From assembly GCA_902767395.1 (NCBI GenBank), contig CACXHI010000128.1:1-7379 (forward strand): a stretch of DNA of 7,379 nucleotides, written 5' to 3'. Below the pieces are notes generated by a model. The model saw only the letters and a program-made list of their open reading frames with translations. It did not search any database and was not told where the DNA came from. Source of the stretch: Oscillospiraceae bacterium (GTDB taxonomy: Bacteria > Bacillota > Clostridia > Oscillospirales > Oscillospiraceae). Positions within the stretch are counted from its first letter, which is position 1. Every line of letters starts with the position of its first letter. Both the position numbers and the translations under genes were made by a program. Shown here one piece after another: positions 4,978 through 7,379 of this stretch.

Positions 4978-6120
4978 ATGCGAAGCCTGATCTGCCTGAT
5001 TCTGACCCTGATTCTGCCGCTTGCCGGCCTGCCGACAGCGGCGTCGGCGGACACCGTCCCGATCCACGCCCCCTCCGCCATCCTGATGGATGTGGCGACG
5101 GGGACGGTGCTGTATGAAAAGAACGCCGACGAGCGGCGCGAGCCCGCCAGCGTGACCAAGGTGATGACCCTGCTGCTGGTTATGGAGGCCCTCGACGCCG
5201 GACAAATCAGCTGGGACGACACCGTGACCGCCTCCGCTGCCGCCGCCGGAAAGGGCGGCAGCCAAATCTTTCTGGAGGAGGGCGAGCAGCTCTCCATGGA
5301 CGAAATGCTCAAATCCGTGGTGGTCAGCTCCGCCAACGACTGCGCCACGGCGCTGGCGGAGCACGTTGCCGGAAGCGAAACCGCTTTCGTGGGCCGGATG
5401 AATGCCCGCGCGGCGGAGCTGGGAATGGAAAACACCCATTTCGTCAACTGCACCGGCTTGGACGACGAGCCGGAGGCGCAGGAGCATCTGACGACGGCCC
5501 GTGACGTGGCGATCATGTCCCGCGCCCTGCTGGGGCACGACGCGATTCGCCGCTACACGACGATCTGGATGGACACCGTGCGCGGCGGGGCCTTCGGTCT
5601 GTCGAACACCAACAAGCTGATCCGCTTCTACGAGGGCGCGACCGGGCTGAAAACGGGCTATACCTCCCGCGCCGGACACTGCCTCTCAGCCTCGGCCAAG
5701 CGGGACGGGATCGAGCTGATTGCCGTGATTCTGGGCGACGACTCCTCCTCCCACCGCTTCGAGGACGCCAAGGCCCTGCTGAACTGGGGCTTTGCCAACT
5801 ATGCGCTGGCAGACCCGCTGGAGGGCGTCGCCCCCACCCCGATCCCGGTAATTCTCGGCACGGCGGAGTCGATCGTCCCCGCTCCCGCGGATTCCGGCCC
5901 GATCCTGATCGAAAAGGGACAGGCCGGGACACTGCGCCGCGAGCTTTCGCTGGTAGAGTCGGTCGAGGCCCCGGTGGAGGCCGGACAGGTGCTCGGCACC
6001 CTGCGCGTCACGTCCGGCGACGCCCTGCTGGCGGAGGTTCCCCTCACCGCAGTGGAGGCGATTCCGCGCCTGACCTTCGCCCAAATCTGGCTCCGTGCCC
6101 TGCTGGGGCTTGTGCAATAA
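4978..6120 (+). CDS. dacF: D-alanyl-D-alanine carboxypeptidase (low-molecular-weight PBP, DacF-like)
   Basis: The product is 380 residues. A signal peptide covers 1-24 (hydrophobic 3-19, cleavage after ASA), so the enzyme acts outside the membrane. All three penicillin-binding motifs of peptidase family S11 are present and correctly spaced: SVTK 58-61 (nucleophile S58, K61), SAN 118-120 and KTG 225-227. A beta-rich C-terminal domain follows at about 280-365, and an amphipathic tail at 366-380 probably anchors it to the membrane. It removes the terminal D-Ala from peptidoglycan stem pentapeptides, limiting cross-linking; DacF homologues do this in the forespore. Size and sequence fit DacF better than DacA, but vegetative use cannot be excluded. 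The start at 4978 has GGAGG 7 nt upstream. The in-frame ATG at 4957 lies before that site and is unlikely. The gap to the GNAT gene is 78 nt and holds the masking hairpin. Confidence 0.93.
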   Translation: MRSLICLILTLILPLAGLPTAASADTVPIHAPSAILMDVATGTVLYEKNADERREPASVTKVMTLLLVMEALDAGQISWDDTVTASAAAAGKGGSQIFLEEGEQLSMDEMLKSVVVSSANDCATALAEHVAGSETAFVGRMNARAAELGMENTHFVNCTGLDDEPEAQEHLTTARDVAIMSRALLGHDAIRRYTTIWMDTVRGGAFGLSNTNKLIRFYEGATGLKTGYTSRAGHCLSASAKRDGIELIAVILGDDSSSHRFEDAKALLNWGFANYALADPLEGVAPTPIPVILGTAESIVPAPADSGPILIEKGQAGTLRRELSLVESVEAPVEAGQVLGTLRVTSGDALLAEVPLTAVEAIPRLTFAQIWLRALLGLVQ

Positions 6121-6122
6121 TG

Positions 6123-6165
6123 TTCCCCCGCGGCGGCGCACCATGCGCCGCCGCGGGGGAATTTT
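6123..6165 (+). terminator. GC-rich rho-independent terminator of the trx-dacF cluster
   Basis: A perfect 18-bp stem, TTCCCCCGCGGCGGCGCA (6123-6140) with its complement at 6144-6161, closes a CCA loop and is followed by TTTTC. It begins 3 nt after the dacF stop. A near-identical hairpin ends the small-peptide gene at 7210-7250. Confidence 0.9.
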
Positions 6166-6208
6166 CAGGGACGGGTTTCCCGTTCCGCACGCGCCGACGC
6201 ACACCCAC

Positions 6209-6303
6209 GCCGCCGCCCTGCGTTGATGCGAAACGGTAGGTTGGATTTGCCTGCGGCAAATTGCATTCGTTCCGAATGCCGGACGAGCAATGCTCGTCCC
6301 TAC
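6209..6303. repeat. Structured dispersed repeat, copy A
   Basis: This 95-nt segment recurs at 6606-6695 with six substitutions and one 5-nt deletion. It contains three consecutive hairpins: TTTGCC/GGCAAA, GCATTCG/CGAATGC and GGACGAGCA/TGCTCGTCC. They are enclosed by GTAGG (6236-6240) with CCTAC (6299-6303), and further out by GCGAAAC (6228-6234) with GTTTCGC (6309-6315). The overall shape is a multi-branched fold, as in MITE- or REP-like elements. There is no coding frame of credible composition. Confidence 0.75.
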
Positions 6304-6394
6304 GTTCGGTTTCGCAGGCGGAGGGCGAGAGGCCGCTGTGGGTTCGACAGCATTCCGGATTGCTGTAACCGCGAAGAGGGTTCTGCGGGGATAT

Positions 6395-6419
6395 CCAAAA
6401 GGGGGATGACCCCTTTTGG
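6395..6419. repeat. Perfect 10-bp hairpin CCAAAAGGGG / CCCCTTTTGG
   Basis: Arms 6395-6404 and 6410-6419 enclose GATGA. No T-run follows on either strand, so it is not a standard terminator. It is one of three hairpins in a row between repeat copies A and B. Confidence 0.7.
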
Positions 6420-6440
6420 CCGTTTGAATGAGGGGAGGGT

Positions 6441-6481
6441 CCCGGGAGGGGGGAGAAATTCGGAATCTTCCCCCTCCCGGG
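6441..6481. repeat. Perfect 12-bp hairpin CCCGGGAGGGGG / CCCCCTCCCGGG
   Basis: Arms 6441-6452 and 6470-6481 enclose 17 nt, and the pairing can extend inward by about three more pairs. The stem is very GC-rich with no adjoining gene end, so a terminator role is unproven. Confidence 0.7.
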
Positions 6482-6491
6482 TGCGTCTTTG

Positions 6492-6519
6492 CTGACTTTC
6501 TGCGCAATCAGAAAGTCAG
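6492..6519. repeat. Perfect 11-bp hairpin CTGACTTTCTG / CAGAAAGTCAG
   Basis: Arms 6492-6502 and 6509-6519 enclose CGCAAT. The stem lies in the non-coding repeat cluster and has no T-run. Confidence 0.7.
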
Positions 6520-6582
6520 GCCGTCGGCAGGCATACCAACGAAGCGAGATGCGGGTACGGTTTGTTTGAGAAATCGAAGCGT

Positions 6583-6619
6583 GGGAAACGTGGCGCACGC
6601 TGTGCGCCGCCGCCCTGCG
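6583..6619. repeat. 37-bp direct repeat, first copy (overlaps repeat copy B)
   Basis: The segment beginning GGGAAACGTGGCG and ending CTGCG recurs at 6711-6747 with 31 of 37 positions identical and no gaps. Its end overlaps the start of structured repeat copy B, so the full repeat unit may begin here, with a truncated unit at 6711. Confidence 0.65.
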
Positions 6620-6695
6620 TGGGTGCGAAACCGTACGTTGGGTTTGCCTCCGGCAAATTGCATTCGTTCCGAATGCCGGACGAGCTCGTCCCTAC
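6606..6695. repeat. Structured dispersed repeat, copy B
   Basis: This matches copy A (6209-6303) at 84 of 90 aligned positions. The third hairpin has lost the five central bases CAATG, leaving the 14-bp palindrome GGACGAGCTCGTCC. The closing CCTAC (6691-6695) can instead pair with GTAGG at 6701-6705 just outside. It is in the same orientation as copy A. Confidence 0.75.
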
Positions 6696-6710
6696 AAAGC
6701 GTAGGAACAC

Positions 6711-6747
6711 GGGAAACGTGGCGTACACTGAGCGCCGCTACTCTGCG
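6711..6747. repeat. 37-bp direct repeat, second copy (truncated unit)
   Basis: This pairs with 6583-6619. It stops about 10 nt before the end of the minus-strand regulator gene, so the repeat cluster directly abuts the regulator's 3' end. No terminator for that gene is seen. Confidence 0.65.
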
Positions 6748-6757
6748 AAGAAGTCGA

Positions 6758-6976
6758 TCATAATACTTGGTCACTTTCAGATGGAATGTATTCCATGATC
6801 TGACTGACTGTGCAATTCAGGATTCTGCAAAGGTCGTTTACAGTTGTGCTGGTGATGGGCTTGTTTTTCCGAAGCTTATCTATGGTTGAACTTGAAATGT
6901 TGTGTTTTTTAATCAGCGTATACGTGGTTTCTTTTGAGTTGCGCAAAGTTTCCCAAAAAGGATGATAGACAATCAT
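6758..6976 (-). CDS. Small XRE (Cro/CI-type) helix-turn-helix regulator
   Basis: The product is 72 residues, essentially one DNA-binding domain. Helices are readable as 6-14, TTYTLIKKHN at 17-26, the turn and recognition helix ISSSTIDKLRKNKPI at 27-41, TSTTVNDLCRILN at 42-54, and the closing CTVSQIMEYIP at 55-65. This is the pattern of the short XRE regulators widespread in Firmicutes and their mobile elements. The start is placed at 6976 because GGAGAGGTGG ends 4 nt before it; the in-frame ATG at 7006 would fall inside the predicted -10 of its own promoter. It is divergent from a 35-residue membrane peptide gene, and the shared control region carries inverted repeats, so it most likely represses that gene and perhaps itself. 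Codon and base use are AT-richer than in the flanking GC-rich genes, which suggests acquisition by transfer. There is no sensor or effector domain, so any signal must act through the HTH domain or a partner. Confidence 0.88.
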   Translation of the reverse strand: MIVYHPFWETLRNSKETTYTLIKKHNISSSTIDKLRKNKPITSTTVNDLCRILNCTVSQIMEYIPSESDQVL

Positions 6977-6997
6977 AATTCCACCTCTCCTATCTCC

Positions 6998-7025
6998 ATA
7001 GTACAAAGAAAAAATATCTTGACAA
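6998..7025 (-). promoter_or_regulatory. Promoter of the XRE regulator gene
   Basis: On the minus strand, TTGTCA (7025-7020) and TACTAT (7003-6998) are spaced by 16 nt. Transcription would start near 6991, about 15 nt before the ATG at 6976. Its -35 box overlaps the -35 box of the opposite promoter by five bases, so the two promoters should compete for polymerase. Confidence 0.55.
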
Positions 7026-7058
7026 TAGTCGTTAAAGCGACTATAATTGCTTTATAGT
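7019..7058 (+). promoter_or_regulatory. Consensus promoter of the small peptide gene with embedded operators
   Basis: TTGACA (7019-7024) and TATAAT (7042-7047) are perfect sigma-A boxes at the ideal 17-nt spacing. Within the spacer, ATAGTCG (7025-7031) and CGACTAT (7038-7044) form a 7-6-7 inverted repeat. A second inverted repeat, ACTATAA (7040-7046) with TTATAGT (7052-7058), covers the -10. The two share the middle half-site, giving three ACTAT/ATAGT half-sites in alternating orientation. A regulator bound here, presumably the XRE protein, would shut off an otherwise very strong promoter. Confidence 0.8.
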
Positions 7059-7086
7059 AATTAGATACAGAAAGGTGGGGTTTCAT

Positions 7087-7194
7087 ATGGCAGACTACAA
7101 AGTGACTGTTGAACCAGATAACGGGGGCGGATGGGGAACCTTTATTGTGGTTCTTATCGTTATTATTTTGATCTCAAAGGCTTGCGGTGCTTGA
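7087..7194 (+). CDS. 35-residue single-pass membrane peptide of unknown function
   Basis: This ATG-led frame of 35 codons has a purine-rich AAAGGTGGGG site about 6 nt upstream and a perfect sigma-A promoter about 40 nt upstream, so I regard it as a real gene despite its size. The peptide has three parts: a polar N-terminus MADYKVTVEPDN at 1-12, a Gly-rich turn GGGWG at 13-17, and a strongly hydrophobic helix TFIVVLIVIILI at 18-29, ending SKACGA with one Cys at 33. It should insert in the cytoplasmic membrane as a single span. I do not recognise the family. Options are a small membrane effector or toxin-like peptide, a regulatory subunit of a larger membrane protein, or a signalling peptide. 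The divergent XRE gene and operator-laden promoter say it is kept under tight control. Toxicity is a guess; no antisense RNA is apparent. Confidence 0.7.
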   Translation: MADYKVTVEPDNGGGWGTFIVVLIVIILISKACGA

Positions 7195-7209
7195 CGTGTT
7201 CAATATTTT

Positions 7210-7250
7210 TTCCCCCGCGGCAGCGCGAACCACGCGCTGCCGCGGGGGAA
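7210..7250 (+). terminator. GC-rich terminator hairpin after the small peptide gene
   Basis: A perfect 18-bp stem (7210-7227 with 7233-7250) closes the loop AACCA and is followed by GTTTC. It starts 15 nt after the peptide's stop and 3 nt before the end of the convergent minus-strand gene, so it may serve both. The T-tract is weak. It is a near-copy of the dacF terminator. Confidence 0.8.
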
Positions 7251-7253
7251 GTT

Positions 7254-7379
7254 TCACTGCCTTGCCGTGGGGCGGAGCAGAACCGTCAGGAGCAGGGTGC
7301 AGAGGCAGAAGCCGCTCATCAGCATGGCGGCGTTCACCAACGCCTCGAAGCGGCGAATCACGCCCAGCACGGACACGCC
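7254..7379 (-). CDS. C-terminal part of a membrane protein (5' end outside window)
   Basis: The last 41 codons are visible, ending in TGA (TCA at 7254-7256 on the plus strand). They encode a short amphipathic stretch VIRRFEALVN, then a hydrophobic helix AAMLMSGFCLCTLLLTVLL, then a basic polar tail RPTARQ. This is typical of the last transmembrane segment of a polytopic permease. The Arg-Arg-x-Glu before the final helix vaguely recalls GerAB-type spore germination permeases, which would suit the sporulation-linked neighbours, but 41 residues are too few to decide. High GC matches the chromosomal genes rather than the AT-rich island. The gene converges on the small peptide gene with the hairpin between them. 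Confidence 0.7.
   Translation of the reverse strand, partial: GVSVLGVIRRFEALVNAAMLMSGFCLCTLLLTVLLRPTARQ

Noticed and set aside
4570..6507. Long minus-strand open frames across dacF and the repeat region (4570-5679 and 5686-6507)
   Set aside because: The plus strand carries SVTK, SAN and KTG motifs in correct order; the antisense frames are Gly/His/Arg-rich shadows that run through hairpins.
6209..6747. CRISPR array
   Set aside because: The repeats are 37-95 nt, irregularly spaced and internally structured, with only two copies each and no cas genes nearby.
6044..6774. Several overlapping frames of 70-184 codons in the repeat cluster
   Set aside because: They consist of translated repeats and hairpins in several frames, lack ribosome binding sites and show no protein-like composition.
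7087..7194. Classical type I toxin-antitoxin with antisense RNA
   Set aside because: The peptide shape would fit a toxin, but I see no opposite-strand promoter within or downstream of the gene to make an antisense RNA; control by the XRE repressor is better supported.

Overview
The window looks like chromosomal DNA of a GC-rich, spore-forming, Gram-positive anaerobe of the Clostridia. An Oscillospiraceae-like gut organism is the best guess. This rests on gene content (a SpoVB-like flippase, a DacF-type D,D-carboxypeptidase, a low-molecular-weight trxA/trxB pair), on strong AGGAGG-type ribosome binding sites, on canonical sigma-A promoters and on GC-rich hairpin terminators. No taxonomic marker gene is present, so this is inference.

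Layout. Positions 1-803 (minus) hold the N-terminal part of a secreted protein that runs off the left edge; it has a clear signal peptide and a His-Gly motif reminiscent of clan CD (caspase/clostripain/gingipain-like) peptidases. An AT-rich gap with its promoter follows. A sigma-A promoter at 1160-1188 then drives a leader of about 130 nt and tRNA-Thr(CGT) at 1325-1400, closed by a strong terminator. On the minus strand, 1657-2952 encodes a MOP/SpoVB-type flippase with its own terminator at 1534-1591. The divergent control region 2953-3126 carries a perfect LacI-family-type operator palindrome and the trxA promoter. From there a plus-strand cluster runs trxA - trxB - GNAT acetyltransferase - dacF, covering thioredoxin reduction, an unassigned acetyltransferase and peptidoglycan trimming. 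A long palindrome lies between trxA and trxB, and a hairpin that would mask the Shine-Dalgarno sequence lies before dacF. The cluster ends in a GC-rich terminator at 6123-6165.

Positions 6166-6757 are non-coding and full of repeats: two copies of a structured element of about 90 bp, a 37-bp direct repeat, and three perfect hairpins. Next comes a visibly AT-richer island holding a 72-residue XRE-type regulator (minus) and, divergent from it, a 35-residue single-pass membrane peptide (plus). Neither the peptide nor the pairing is one I recognise. Their promoters share overlapping -35 boxes, and the peptide promoter is a perfect TTGACA-17-TATAAT with an inverted repeat filling the spacer and a second one across the -10. 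The island ends in a hairpin (7210-7250) that is a near-copy of the dacF terminator, differing by two compensated base pairs. The right edge holds the C-terminus of a minus-strand membrane protein.

The regulator plus membrane-peptide module, bracketed by sibling hairpins and next to a repeat cluster, is the best candidate here for something undescribed.
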